Positions 1 to 8,013 of a stretch of DNA of 14,487 nt are shown piece after piece. Source of the DNA: CAYZTD01 sp964638155 (lineage in GTDB: Archaea; Thermoplasmatota; E2; DHVEG-1); assembly GCA_964638155.1 (NCBI GenBank), contig CAZWYI010000040.1, forward strand, positions 1 through 14,487, read 5' to 3'. Numbering within the stretch: the first letter of the stretch is position 1; each line of letters begins with the position of its first letter. The notes below the pieces were generated by a model. That model did no database searches. It saw only the letters and a list, made by a program, of their open reading frames with translations, and was not told the DNA's origin. The position numbers and the translations under genes were made by a program.

Positions 1-2
1 TA

Positions 3-320
3 AGCTTTGTCATCCCTGCATGTAATTCAAAACGAAATAATTTTTGTACTCTACAGGTAAATGCTATTCCTTTTGTAATTGGTCTTTTAATTTTTTCAGT
101 AATCATTACAAATATTAGAAACATAGAAAAATATGTTTTATATGGTTTAATTATTGTGTTTTCTCTTATTTATCTAATTCCACTTTATAATTTCGGTTTA
201 TGGACTTATTCAAAAGATATGTTACTTATTTTAGTTTATTTTGTTATACATGGAATATCTTATTTTGTAATATTTTTAAGTTTTCTTCTTCTTTCAAAAA
301 CAAGATATATCGAGCAATAA
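3..320 (+). CDS. C-terminal part of a multi-pass membrane protein (5' end outside window)
   Basis: The frame is open from base 3 to a TAA at 318-320, giving 105 residues with no start in view, so the gene begins upstream of the window. After a polar stretch with two cysteines come three hydrophobic segments, at about residues 23-37, 46-62 and 73-97, and a short basic tail ending in RYIEQ. This looks like the end of an integral membrane protein. No motif lets me assign a family. Two further small membrane-protein genes follow on the same strand at a spacing of about 50 bases, so it may head a membrane-protein operon. AT-rich coding of hydrophobic residues could mimic such a frame, but 105 open codons in register with the downstream genes favour a real gene. 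Confidence 0.6.
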   Translation, partial: SFVIPACNSKRNNFCTLQVNAIPFVIGLLIFSVIITNIRNIEKYVLYGLIIVFSLIYLIPLYNFGLWTYSKDMLLILVYFVIHGISYFVIFLSFLLLSKTRYIEQ

Positions 321-369
321 GTTTTTTCCAAAAGTGTTAATAAAGAAACCTTGATAGGTTAAAATAGAT

Positions 370-567
370 ATGTTTCAAAGTTGGAGTATAAAAAAAATAT
401 TTTTAACCCTTGGTTTAATTCTTCTTATTGTTGCATCCATTCAGGTGTATCTGTTTTTTATAACAAAATCAGTTTTGATTCATTTTGTTTTGTCTTTTGT
501 AGCATTATTTATAGCACTTTTGTTATTTCATTCCATAAATATTAAACTTAAATATAGAAAAAAATAA
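370..567 (+). CDS. small membrane protein, two predicted helices
   Basis: A 65-residue protein with two hydrophobic segments, about residues 10-31 and 35-54, joined by a very short turn, with a basic tail (KLKYRKK). That gives a helical hairpin with both ends probably cytoplasmic. No catalytic motif is visible and I do not recognise a family. It starts at an ATG with no clear ribosome-binding site; a short inverted repeat (AACCT at 347-351, AGGTT at 356-360) lies just upstream. The next small membrane-protein gene starts 9 bases after its stop, so the two are probably co-transcribed. Confidence 0.5.
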   Translation: MFQSWSIKKIFLTLGLILLIVASIQVYLFFITKSVLIHFVLSFVALFIALLLFHSINIKLKYRKK

Positions 568-576
568 GTGATATAA

Positions 577-801
577 ATGTTTGAAAATAAAAGTGAAAAA
601 CAATTAATAGTTATATATGCAGTTATTGCAATACTAGTTGCTCTTGGTTTTACTGCTTTTAATTTGTCACCTTTGTCATCAATTAGAAATAATCCTATAC
701 TTGTAATAATTATAGCAAATGTGATATTCTTTTGCTTTTTTTATATTTTATATTTGCCTCTTAAAGTGAAAAAGGCAAGGGAAAAAGAAGAGAAAAAATA
801 A
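577..801 (+). CDS. small membrane protein, two predicted helices
   Basis: A 74-residue protein with hydrophobic segments at about residues 10-28 and 40-60 and a strongly charged lysine/glutamate tail (KVKKAREKEEKK). The ATG is preceded by GTGAT at 568-572, which overlaps the stop codon of the previous gene and matches the 3' half of the archaeal SD sequence. This indicates translation coupled to the upstream gene. The layout resembles its neighbour (two helices, basic end), and the pair may form a small membrane complex; this is inference. No family was recognised. T-rich sequence follows the stop. Confidence 0.55.
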   Translation: MFENKSEKQLIVIYAVIAILVALGFTAFNLSPLSSIRNNPILVIIIANVIFFCFFYILYLPLKVKKAREKEEKK

Positions 802-823
802 TAATTTTTTAAACAAATATTTT

Positions 824-832
824 CAAATATAA
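824..832 (+). promoter_or_regulatory. candidate TATA box, leaderless start of the folP operon
   Basis: CAAATATAA is centred about 26 bases before the ATG at 854, which has no SD sequence. This is the geometry expected for an archaeal leaderless transcript. In such AT-rich DNA TATA-like matches are common, so the call is tentative. Confidence 0.35.
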
Positions 833-853
833 CTTTAGTTATAACAACTTTTA

Positions 854-1219
854 ATGAGCAATCACAATCCTGAGTTTATAAAAATAAATACTTTAAATGA
901 CGCTAAAAAAGAAATAAAAAAAATCGGCAGCGACAAATATAGTATTGACATAATGGCACCTAAAGCAATTACAAAAGTTATAAAACTAAAAAATGTAACC
1001 CTACAGGATGCAATTATTATAAAGCAGGACATGCTATCAATTGGTGGAGAAGTAGCAGTTCCTAGAAATACTTTTGAATTAAAAGAAGAAAAAGCAGATA
1101 TTCTTGTTATTGGAAACTTAACCCAACATAACACTCTTGTAGAAAAACTAAAAAGACATTACCCTAGAATTAAAAAGATAGCTACAGAACTTGATCTAAT
1201 TTTAAAGGAATTAGAATGA
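854..1219 (+). CDS. stand-alone N-terminal domain of dihydropteroate synthase
   Basis: A 121-residue protein resembling the extra N-terminal domain that precedes the catalytic barrel in many long dihydropteroate synthases. From memory of that domain, the diagnostic parts are the IMAPKAITKVIKLKNV stretch (about 34-49) and the KQDMLSIGGEVAVPRNT stretch (about 58-74), matching the usual 'ILKQEML(S/A)xGG(D/E)xAV' pattern. These are followed by a 'DILVIGNLTQ' segment where fused homologues have 'DVLLMGTLKQ'. Its TGA overlaps the ATG of folP (ATGA at 1216-1219), so the two halves of what is often one polypeptide are made here as two coupled chains. They probably assemble with each other. The biochemical role of this domain is not known to me. 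The start has no SD but has a TATA-like box about 26 bases upstream. Confidence 0.75.
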   Translation: MSNHNPEFIKINTLNDAKKEIKKIGSDKYSIDIMAPKAITKVIKLKNVTLQDAIIIKQDMLSIGGEVAVPRNTFELKEEKADILVIGNLTQHNTLVEKLKRHYPRIKKIATELDLILKELE

Positions 1220-2061
1220 AGCTTTTAAACTATGATTTAAACAAAAAAACCCTCATAATGGGTATTTTAAATGTCACACCAGACTCTTTTTCTGACGGTG
1301 GAGAATATAACTCCATAGATTCTGCAATTAAACATGCAAAAAATATGGTAAAAGATGGATCAGATATCATAGATATTGGCGGTGAATCAACTAGGCCTGG
1401 TGCAAAAAAAATAAGTTCAGAAGAAGAATTAAAAAGAATTCTACCAGTTGTAAAAAAACTATCAAGAGAAATAAAAATTCCTATTTCAGTTGATACCTAT
1501 AAATCAAAAGTTGCAAGAGAGTGTCTAAATTCTGGTGCTTCTATGATAAATGATATAACAGCCCTGAAAGGAGATAACAGATTAGCAGATGTAGTAAAAG
1601 AATACAAAGTTCCCATATGTCTCATGCATATGAAAGGTACGCCAAAAAATATGCAAAAAAACCCAACTTATTCTGATGTTATTAAAGAAATCAAGGATTT
1701 TTTAAATAAAAGATCTAAATATGCAATAAAAAAAGGTATTTCAAAAAACAAAATAATAATTGATCCAGGTCTAGGTTTTGGTAAAAGAACAGGTAATGGT
1801 ATTGAAGACAACTGTAAAATCCTTGCAAATATAAGTGAATTTAAAAAACTAGGTTTTCCAGTACTAATTGGGGCCTCTAGAAAAACGTTTATCGGTAATA
1901 TTTCAGGCAAAAATAAATTAAAACCAAGTGAAAGACTCCAAGGAAGTATTGCTTCTGCGATAATTTCAGCAATGAATGGAGCAAATATTTTAAGAGTACA
2001 TGACGTAAAAGAAACCAGATTAGCATTAGATTTATTAGATTGTGTTAAAATTAACAAATAA
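1216..2061 (+). CDS. folP: dihydropteroate synthase, catalytic barrel
   Basis: A 281-residue TIM-barrel enzyme that joins a pterin diphosphate to a p-aminobenzoate-type acceptor in pterin cofactor synthesis, in the cytoplasm. All family signatures are present: MGILNVTPDSFSDGG at 15-29, GGESTRPGA at 55-63, SVDTYK at 91-96, NDI at 112-114, the MHMKGTPKNMQ loop at 137-147, DPGLGFGK at 183-190, GASRK at 219-223 and the RVHDV end-of-barrel motif at 260-264. After GFGK there is a short RTGNGIEDN insertion where most homologues run directly into 'xxxN'. Length is normal for a single-domain enzyme. The N-terminal accessory domain is encoded just upstream with a 4-base overlap. No other folate or methanopterin gene lies in the window, so which pterin and acceptor are used cannot be told. 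Confidence 0.93.
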   Translation: MKLLNYDLNKKTLIMGILNVTPDSFSDGGEYNSIDSAIKHAKNMVKDGSDIIDIGGESTRPGAKKISSEEELKRILPVVKKLSREIKIPISVDTYKSKVARECLNSGASMINDITALKGDNRLADVVKEYKVPICLMHMKGTPKNMQKNPTYSDVIKEIKDFLNKRSKYAIKKGISKNKIIIDPGLGFGKRTGNGIEDNCKILANISEFKKLGFPVLIGASRKTFIGNISGKNKLKPSERLQGSIASAIISAMNGANILRVHDVKETRLALDLLDCVKINK

Positions 2062-2080
2062 TAACATTTTAAAGGAAATA

Positions 2081-2088
2081 TTTATATA
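2081..2088 (+). promoter_or_regulatory. TATA box for the secreted-protein gene
   Basis: TTTATATA, with a purine-rich AAAGGAAA just upstream resembling a BRE, lies 42 bases before the ATG at 2131. Transcription starting about 25 bases downstream would leave a short leader containing the GGGG at 2118-2121 as a weak ribosome-binding site. Confidence 0.5.
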
Positions 2089-2130
2089 GTTAGTAAATTA
2101 TAAATATAAATGATTTAGGGGAAATATTCC

Positions 2131-2862
2131 ATGAAAAAAAATATTTCAAAAATTTTAGCTGTTGCTGCAGTAACCTTATTTATGTTTCTAAGTTTTACAC
2201 CAGCAACTAATGCTGTTGAAAATAAAAAAGCACTTAATCTAGTAGAAGTTGAAGTAACTGATTATAATGCAGATGGTACAACTGATACTAGAATAGTTTT
2301 ACTAGAAAAATCTACTATTAAAAATCTAAAAGAAGATATTTTATCAGCCGAAAGTTTATCTGAAAGACTTGAAGTTTATAAAGAATATAATCTAGTCTCA
2401 AAAGATACAAACATTAAAGATTGGTATAATGGGATGCTTGAAAAAGCAGATAAACTTGGTATTAAAGATAAGAATTTTTTAACTAAAACTAAAATTAAAC
2501 TACCTATAATGTTAAGAGCATTAACTAAAGTTGATTCTATATCTATTATAGGTGGTTCAAAACGTATAGGTATCACTCCGTTAATAAAATTAATAGGTAG
2601 AATTACTAAGTTGGATTTGCCTAGAGCAGATATTTTAATTACTCAAACTGGTTTGATAAACATTTTAAATTCAAAAGGAATTATATCTAATAGCATAATG
2701 CTTTCATTACTTGGATTTAACACACATGTTGGTTTTGTTGGAACCGGTATAAAAATACCGTTTTTACTGCATATACATTCAGGTTATTCTGCTTTAACAT
2801 TTGGTATTGGCCTAGGTTTAAAAATAAGAAGTATGAATATTACTGAACTTATTCAACAATAA
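2131..2862 (+). CDS. secreted protein of unknown function with signal peptide
   Basis: A 243-residue protein with a clear Sec signal peptide: a lysine-containing start, a hydrophobic core at about residues 8-22, and an alanine-type cleavage site near residue 28 (ATNA). Residues 44-52, DYNADGTTD, resemble a calcium-binding EF-hand-type loop (D-x-N-x-DG), but it is a single copy and may be chance. The middle (about 65-115) is charged and probably helical. The C-terminal half (about 155-235) is glycine- and leucine-rich with alternating hydrophobic stretches and little charge, possibly a membrane-associated or beta-rich region. I do not recognise a family with confidence. It has its own promoter and ends in a hairpin shared with the opposing Hsp20 gene, so it is probably monocistronic. 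Confidence 0.75.
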   Translation: MKKNISKILAVAAVTLFMFLSFTPATNAVENKKALNLVEVEVTDYNADGTTDTRIVLLEKSTIKNLKEDILSAESLSERLEVYKEYNLVSKDTNIKDWYNGMLEKADKLGIKDKNFLTKTKIKLPIMLRALTKVDSISIIGGSKRIGITPLIKLIGRITKLDLPRADILITQTGLINILNSKGIISNSIMLSLLGFNTHVGFVGTGIKIPFLLHIHSGYSALTFGIGLGLKIRSMNITELIQQ

Positions 2863-2871
2863 AAAATAGAT

Positions 2872-2901
2872 AAAAATAGAGTTTAAAGAAATTCTATTTT
2901 T
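2872..2901. terminator. bidirectional hairpin terminator between convergent genes
   Basis: AAAAATAGA (2872-2880) and TCTATTTTT (2893-2901) form a perfect 9-base inverted repeat with a 12-base loop, giving a T-run on either strand. It sits directly between the stop of the secreted-protein gene (2862) and the stop of the Hsp20 gene (2902). Confidence 0.6.
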
Positions 2902-3408
2902 TTATTTTATTTTCACTTTTTTTGATTCTTTTTTTGGTTTTGGCTCTAGTTTTGGAAGTGAAATTCTTAATACACCGTCTTCTATCTCTGCATCAACGTT
3001 GTCAGTTTTTAGTTCCTCTGGGAGTTCAAGGCTTCTATAAAAGGAAGTTGTACTTCTCTCACGTCTAAGGAAGTTTTTTCCTTTATCTTTTCCTGCTTCC
3101 TCATGCTCTGCTGAGATCTCTATTGTGTTTGGTGTGACTTCTATGTTTATATCTTCCTTTGGAATACCTGGCATTTCTACATTCATTTTGTATTTATCTC
3201 CAAGATCTTCTACATCCATTAATGGAGTTCTTTCTTTCATCATAGTTGTTGGTTTCCAGAAGATATCATCGAAGTTTGTCCTAAACTGATCAAACAGTCT
3301 GTCCATCTCTGTCCATAGATCATATGGTTTTCTTATTGCTAAATCTCTTTTTCCTTCATCTTTGTCTCTTACACTTAGCTTATTTTTCTTATCTTTTCTA
3401 AATGCCAT
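2902..3408 (-). CDS. small heat shock protein, Hsp20/alpha-crystallin family
   Basis: A 168-residue cytoplasmic chaperone that holds unfolding proteins in oligomers without ATP. The N-terminal arm (1-60) starts highly charged and contains an amphipathic 'WTEMDRLFDQF' helix typical of the family. The alpha-crystallin domain spans about 62-153 and ends in the hallmark DGVLRISLPK (144-153). The C-terminal tail is lysine-rich and carries V165-K-I167, a form of the I/V-x-I/V motif used to dock onto neighbouring subunits. The start is fixed by a strong GGAGGT (minus strand, 3422-3417) 8 bases upstream. It has its own promoter, diverging from purB. Length is normal for an archaeal member. Confidence 0.93.
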   Translation of the reverse strand: MAFRKDKKNKLSVRDKDEGKRDLAIRKPYDLWTEMDRLFDQFRTNFDDIFWKPTTMMKERTPLMDVEDLGDKYKMNVEMPGIPKEDINIEVTPNTIEISAEHEEAGKDKGKNFLRRERSTTSFYRSLELPEELKTDNVDAEIEDGVLRISLPKLEPKPKKESKKVKIK

Positions 3409-3462
3409 ATTTTTTTACCTCCTTTTCACCTTTTTATCTATCATAATTATGTATAAGTTCTT

Positions 3463-3479
3463 CTATAAAAAGTTTTCGG
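3463..3479 (-). promoter_or_regulatory. promoter (BRE + TATA) of the Hsp20 gene
   Basis: Read on the minus strand, CCGAAAA is followed by CTTTTTATAG, a good archaeal BRE/TATA arrangement about 55-60 bases before the ATG. This leaves room for a leader of about 30 bases that holds the GGAGGT ribosome-binding site. Confidence 0.55.
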
Positions 3480-3545
3480 TTAATATCGTCTAAAAATAGT
3501 GGAAAATAACATTAACTATAATTTAATTCAAGATTTGTGAAAAAA

Positions 3546-4895
3546 ATGAACGATCCAGTATGCCCACTAGATTACCGATATGGAAGAAAAGAACTAAAAG
3601 AAATATTTAGCGAAAAAAATAAACTTCAATACTTACTAGATGTCGAAGTAGCGCTAGCAAGAGCACATGCAAAAGTAGGAAACATAGATAAAAAAGATGC
3701 TGAGGAAATCACAAAAAAAGCAAATACAAAATATGTAAAAGTTGAACGTGTAAAAGAAATTGAAAAAGAGACAAAACACGACATAATGTCAGTAACAAAA
3801 GCTCTTGCAGAACAATGCAAAGGAGAATCTGGAAAATATATTCATCTTGGTGCAACAAGCTATGATATAGTAGATACCGCAAATGCTTTACAATTTAATG
3901 ACTCAACAGATTACATTCAAAAAGGATTAAAAGAACTTAGAAAAACATTTGTAAACTTAGCTAAAAAACATAAAAAAACAGTAATGACAGGCAGAACACA
4001 TGGGCAACATACAATACCCATAACATTTGGCCTAAAAATGGCAGGATACGCAATGGAAATAGACAGACACTTAGAACGTATGCATCAATGTAAAAGTAGG
4101 CTTCTTGTAGGAAAACTATCTGGTGCCGTTGGAACAGGTGCAGCACTTGGCTCTAAGGCATTAAAGATACAAGAAGAAATGCTAAAAGAATTAAGATTAG
4201 GAATAGAAGATGTATCCACGCAAATCGTTTGTAGAGATAGATACAATGAGTTAATTGCATTATTGTCAAACATAGCAACAAGCCTTGAAAAATTTGCAAC
4301 AGAAATAAGAAACCTACAACGCGATGAAATAAAAGAAGCAGCTGAAGCATTTGAATCAAAAAAACAAGTAGGAAGTTCTACTATGCCACATAAGAAAAAT
4401 CCTATAACTTGTGAACAAATATGTGGACTAGCTAGAGTGATAAGAGGATTCTTAATTCCAACCTATGAAAACGCGATACAATGGCATGAAAGAGATTTGT
4501 GTAATTCATCTAGTGAACGGTTTATAATTCCACACACCATAATATTAACTGACTGGATAATCTATAAAACAAATGATGTGTTCAAAAATTTGAAAGTTTT
4601 TCCTGAAAATATGAAAAAGAATTTAGAAAAATCAAAGGGACTACCTATGGCTGAATCACTTATGACAACATTAATTTCAAAGGGAATAGGCAGAGGAGAT
4701 GCACATGAAATAATGAGAAAAACAGCCTTGAAGGCTTCAAAAGAAGGGAAAACATTAAAAGAAGTTTTTATAAAAGAAAATGAAAAACTTAAACTTTTAT
4801 CAGATAAAGAAATAGATGACTCATTAAATCCTGAAAATTATCTTGGAGAAACATACAAGATAATTGATAGAGTAATAAATAAACTAAAGATGTGA
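3546..4895 (+). CDS. purB: adenylosuccinate lyase
   Basis: A 449-residue enzyme of the fumarase/aspartase superfamily. It splits SAICAR to AICAR and adenylosuccinate to AMP, each time releasing fumarate, so it serves both IMP synthesis and AMP synthesis. Visible motifs are LDYRYG near the N-terminus, HLGATSYD at 100-107, GRTHGQHT at 149-156 with the catalytic-region histidine, and the superfamily signature GSSTMPHKKNP at 276-286 containing the flexible catalytic serine loop. I start it at the ATG at 3546 rather than the in-frame GTG at 3537, because GTGA at 3537-3540 looks like an SD sequence 5 bases before the ATG. The GTG would add MKK. It is followed after 5 bases by tyrS, probably co-transcribed. 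Length is normal for the family. Confidence 0.95.
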   Translation: MNDPVCPLDYRYGRKELKEIFSEKNKLQYLLDVEVALARAHAKVGNIDKKDAEEITKKANTKYVKVERVKEIEKETKHDIMSVTKALAEQCKGESGKYIHLGATSYDIVDTANALQFNDSTDYIQKGLKELRKTFVNLAKKHKKTVMTGRTHGQHTIPITFGLKMAGYAMEIDRHLERMHQCKSRLLVGKLSGAVGTGAALGSKALKIQEEMLKELRLGIEDVSTQIVCRDRYNELIALLSNIATSLEKFATEIRNLQRDEIKEAAEAFESKKQVGSSTMPHKKNPITCEQICGLARVIRGFLIPTYENAIQWHERDLCNSSSERFIIPHTIILTDWIIYKTNDVFKNLKVFPENMKKNLEKSKGLPMAESLMTTLISKGIGRGDAHEIMRKTALKASKEGKTLKEVFIKENEKLKLLSDKEIDDSLNPENYLGETYKIIDRVINKLKM

Positions 4896-4900
4896 AAAAA

Positions 4901-5944
4901 ATGGATTCTTTAGAAAAAATAACAGATAACACCGAGGAAATAGTAAAAATAGAAGAACTAAAAGAAGTACTGAAAAAAGAAAAAAAACGGGCATATATTG
5001 GTTTTGAACCAAGTGGTACAGTACACCTTGGATGGAAGATCTGTACAAACAAAATAAAGGATTTTTTAGAATGTGGTTTTGATTTTACAGTACTCCTTGC
5101 TGACTGGCATGCATATATTAACGATAAACTAGGTGGAGATATTGAGAAAATAAAACTCTGTGGAAAATACATGGAAGACTGTTTTGCTGCATTAGGTGTA
5201 GATGTAGATGCATTATCAGTTATATATGCAAGTGAATATGTAGGTGATTCAAATTACTGGGAACAAGTTTTAAGGACATCTAAAGCAACCAGTGTAAAAC
5301 GTGTTAAACGCGCTATGGATATAATGGGGAGAAGTGAAGATGAAGCAGAAAAAGATCTATCAAAACTATTTTATCCAGCGATGCAAGTATCTGATATTTT
5401 CTATCTAAATCTAGATGTAGCATATGGTGGCATGGATCAACGCCATGCACATATGCTAGCTCGTGATGTATCAAAAAAACTAAACAAAAAACCACCTGTA
5501 GCAATTCATACACCACTATTAACAGGTCTTCAGGCAGGAAGCCGTATGAACCCTACAGAGGTAAAAATGAGTAAAAGTAAACCAGATTCAATGATTAGCA
5601 TACATGATAAACCAGAAGAAGTTAAAAGAAAAATTAAAAAAGCATATTGCCCGGAAAAAATAACAGAGGGAAACCCTATTTTAGAAATATGTAAATTTAT
5701 TATTTTTCCAGAGTTAAAAGAAGGGAAATTTGTAATAGATAGACCTGAAAAATTTGGTGGAAAACTAGAATTTAAGAACTACAAAGAACTTGAAAAAGCA
5801 TTTGTAAAAGACCTTCACCCCCTTGATCTAAAAAATGCCACTACAAAATATGTGAACAAAATTTTAGAACCAGTCTACAAGTATTTTGAAAAAAATTCAG
5901 AAGCTCTAGATAAGATGAAAAAATTAAAAATAATTACCCTTTAG
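4901..5944 (+). CDS. tyrS: tyrosyl-tRNA synthetase, archaeal/eukaryotic type
   Basis: A 347-residue class I aminoacyl-tRNA synthetase that charges tRNA-Tyr. The Rossmann fold shows the HIGH-equivalent HLGW at 42-45 and KMSKS at 222-226. The YPAMQVSDI stretch (158-166) and GGMDQRHAHMLARD (176-189) carry the tyrosine-pocket residues typical of archaeal TyrRS rather than TrpRS. It lacks the S4-like C-terminal domain of bacterial TyrRS, as expected for archaea. The ATG at 4901 is chosen over a GTG at 4892 because the GTGA there repeats the SD arrangement seen before purB. The last 11 bases overlap, tail to tail, the end of the ABC permease gene on the other strand. Confidence 0.95.
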   Translation: MDSLEKITDNTEEIVKIEELKEVLKKEKKRAYIGFEPSGTVHLGWKICTNKIKDFLECGFDFTVLLADWHAYINDKLGGDIEKIKLCGKYMEDCFAALGVDVDALSVIYASEYVGDSNYWEQVLRTSKATSVKRVKRAMDIMGRSEDEAEKDLSKLFYPAMQVSDIFYLNLDVAYGGMDQRHAHMLARDVSKKLNKKPPVAIHTPLLTGLQAGSRMNPTEVKMSKSKPDSMISIHDKPEEVKRKIKKAYCPEKITEGNPILEICKFIIFPELKEGKFVIDRPEKFGGKLEFKNYKELEKAFVKDLHPLDLKNATTKYVNKILEPVYKYFEKNSEALDKMKKLKIITL

Positions 5945-7319
5945 TTTTTGGATATTTTAAGTTAAGTATTTTTTCTGAAACAATCAGTAAAAAATATAAA
6001 ATCACAATTGAACAAATAAGCATTAAAGACATAATAATAAATGGATAATCTAAAGTATTATAAACAAATCCTCCAAAGACAGCAAGAGGACCTAATACTA
6101 CAAAAAGAACCATAGTAACACTATACAAAAGTAATACATCTGATTTTTTACCAACATATTTTACACCCAAGGGTATTGAAATAGATGCGCTAACAATATA
6201 AGATTGAACCAAAAACCAAGTAACAAAAATAAGATTATCCCATCCTAGGAAAATACTAATATAAAAAATAAAAGGAATTGCCGTAACAAAACATAAGAAA
6301 AGAATAGATGATTTACCTAAAATAAGTGTTTTACTACTAATTGGCATATGTCTAATTATCCACATTGTTTTATCTTCATTTAAAAAAAGATTTAAAGAAG
6401 GAAAAACAGAGGTATAAACAACAACAACTAAAACACCCATAAAAATAAAAAGAGAAGGTAAAAACTCTGAATATATATCTTTAAGAGCCTCAGGAATTAA
6501 CAAATCACTACCATAAAGATACATATAACCTGTGCCAAAACCGGTTAATGCAGAAGTAAAGATAAAACTGAAAAAAAGTTTATCTCTCCATATGATTGTT
6601 GCTTCTTTGTAAAACATTGCCTTTATTTTATTTCTAATTTTTATCTGAGATTTTTCATTTTCCCTAGTTTTTCTTCTAATATTTTGATAAGAAGAAATTG
6701 AAAAGTTTATATTCCATTGCAAATGGACTAAAGAGACAGGTATAATAAAAACTACAAATAAAGGCTCTTGTGAAAGAAAGATAAAGCCTAGTAAAACTGC
6801 TGTTGGAATAATTCTTATTCTTTTTTCTGAAAAAAAAGAAATTGTAATTGTTGATCCAATAAATATAGCTGTTAAAACACCTATATTAAAAATAAGATAT
6901 TCTATAGGGTAATAAACATTTACTGGAAAAATTGACATAAAAAATATAAAAAGAGTAGAGAGAGTGAACCATATAAAAAGATTAGTTAGAAATACTGCTG
7001 TAAAAACTTCAAAAATAGTCTTTTTTTGTTTTATTTGGGTTGATAGAGGATAAGTAAGCTCCTCTGGTTTTACAAAATAATTATACATATCAACAGACGA
7101 CTTTACCATAAACATAAAAAAAACCATAAAAAAAACATTATTCATCTCTATTTCAAGAGGTGTATCTATAACTTGTAAATAAAAACCTAAAAAAGCAAAC
7201 ATTAGAATTGAAAAAAACATAATAATTGTAAAAAAGAAATAAAGAACCGGTGAATCTTTAATTTTTTTAAAAAGTTCTCTTTTATTGTTTAGAAGTATTG
7301 CTCTAGTTGTTTCAAACAT
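5934..7319 (-). CDS. ABC-2 type transporter permease
   Basis: A 461-residue integral membrane protein with about eleven or twelve hydrophobic segments. They fall in two blocks of five or six, separated by a charged cytoplasmic stretch (about 205-245) that includes a 'KAMFYKEATIIWRD' element typical of ABC-2 permeases. It should form the channel for the ATPase encoded just upstream; the substrate cannot be told. The frame extends upstream to an ATG at 7361, but I take the ATG at 7319 because it has an SD-like GGGG (minus strand, 7328-7325) and gives the usual 8-base overlap with the ATPase gene. The longer form would add 14 residues within a 50-base overlap. It converges with tyrS. Confidence 0.85.
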   Translation of the reverse strand: MFETTRAILLNNKRELFKKIKDSPVLYFFFTIIMFFSILMFAFLGFYLQVIDTPLEIEMNNVFFMVFFMFMVKSSVDMYNYFVKPEELTYPLSTQIKQKKTIFEVFTAVFLTNLFIWFTLSTLFIFFMSIFPVNVYYPIEYLIFNIGVLTAIFIGSTITISFFSEKRIRIIPTAVLLGFIFLSQEPLFVVFIIPVSLVHLQWNINFSISSYQNIRRKTRENEKSQIKIRNKIKAMFYKEATIIWRDKLFFSFIFTSALTGFGTGYMYLYGSDLLIPEALKDIYSEFLPSLFIFMGVLVVVVYTSVFPSLNLFLNEDKTMWIIRHMPISSKTLILGKSSILFLCFVTAIPFIFYISIFLGWDNLIFVTWFLVQSYIVSASISIPLGVKYVGKKSDVLLLYSVTMVLFVVLGPLAVFGGFVYNTLDYPFIIMSLMLICSIVILYFLLIVSEKILNLKYPKTKG

Positions 7320-8013
7320 TGTTTCCCCTAGTGTGAAAATATGCTTCTTCCATACTTCCATATTTTTTCATGATATTTTCAACTTTGTCAAATAGCGTTA
7401 CTTTTCCTTTTTCTAAGATATATACCATGTCAGCCACAGATTCTACTAGTTTTGTTGAATGTGTAGCAATTATAGTTGTACCATTTTGATTTCTTATAAA
7501 ATCCTGAATTTTTTTAGAAGTTAGTGGATCTAATCCATATACTGGTTCATCGAGCAAGAGATTTGGAGGATTATGCATTATAGCACTTGTTATTGAGATT
7601 TTTTGTTTCATACCTTTTGAGTAACTTCCTATTTCATAATCAAGTGAATCATATATACCTATATTTTTTGTTATCTCATTAATAATTTTTTTTGCATTTT
7701 TAAATTTTCTAAGTGACGCTATATAAAACAAAAATTCTCTGCCTGTAAGTCTATCATACATTTCAGGCATCTCAGGTAAATAGCCTATATTTTCTCTTGC
7801 TTTTATAGAATTTTTAATTATAGAATATCCATCTATTTTTACAGAACCCGTGTTAAACGTTAAAATACCAGTACATATCTTTAGAAGCGTTGTTTTTCCA
7901 GCTCCATTTTCACCCATTATTGCAAAAACTTTTGAGTCGTCAAAATTAAAATTTACATTATCAAGAGCAGTAATTTTTCCATATTTTTTTGTAAGGTTTT
8001 TAACTGTTATCAT
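7312..8013 (-). CDS. ABC transporter ATP-binding protein
   Basis: A 233-residue ATPase that should drive the ABC-2 permease encoded downstream. Complete motifs: Walker A GENGAGKT at 34-41, a YLPE-type Q-loop near 78-81, signature YSKGMKQ at 131-137, Walker B NLLLDEP at 151-157, a D-loop GLDP, and the switch histidine H185 in ATHS. The short nucleotide-binding domain and its permease partner fit the ABC-2 class used for export of drugs, lipids or peptides. The ATG at 8013 is preferred to a TTG at 8022. No SD is evident before it. Its TGA overlaps the permease start, so the two are translationally coupled. Confidence 0.93.
   Translation of the reverse strand: MITVKNLTKKYGKITALDNVNFNFDDSKVFAIMGENGAGKTTLLKICTGILTFNTGSVKIDGYSIIKNSIKARENIGYLPEMPEMYDRLTGREFLFYIASLRKFKNAKKIINEITKNIGIYDSLDYEIGSYSKGMKQKISITSAIMHNPPNLLLDEPVYGLDPLTSKKIQDFIRNQNGTTIIATHSTKLVESVADMVYILEKGKVTLFDKVENIMKKYGSMEEAYFHTRGNNV

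Noticed and set aside
347..360. AACCT...AGGTT inverted repeat before the 65-residue gene as a riboswitch or operator
   Set aside because: Five-base arms with a four-base loop are too short to support a call in isolation; chance is likely.
7320..7361. Longer start for the ABC permease at 7361
   Set aside because: It would overlap the ATPase gene by 50 bases and lacks a ribosome-binding site. The ATG at 7319 has GGGG at a good distance and a normal short overlap.
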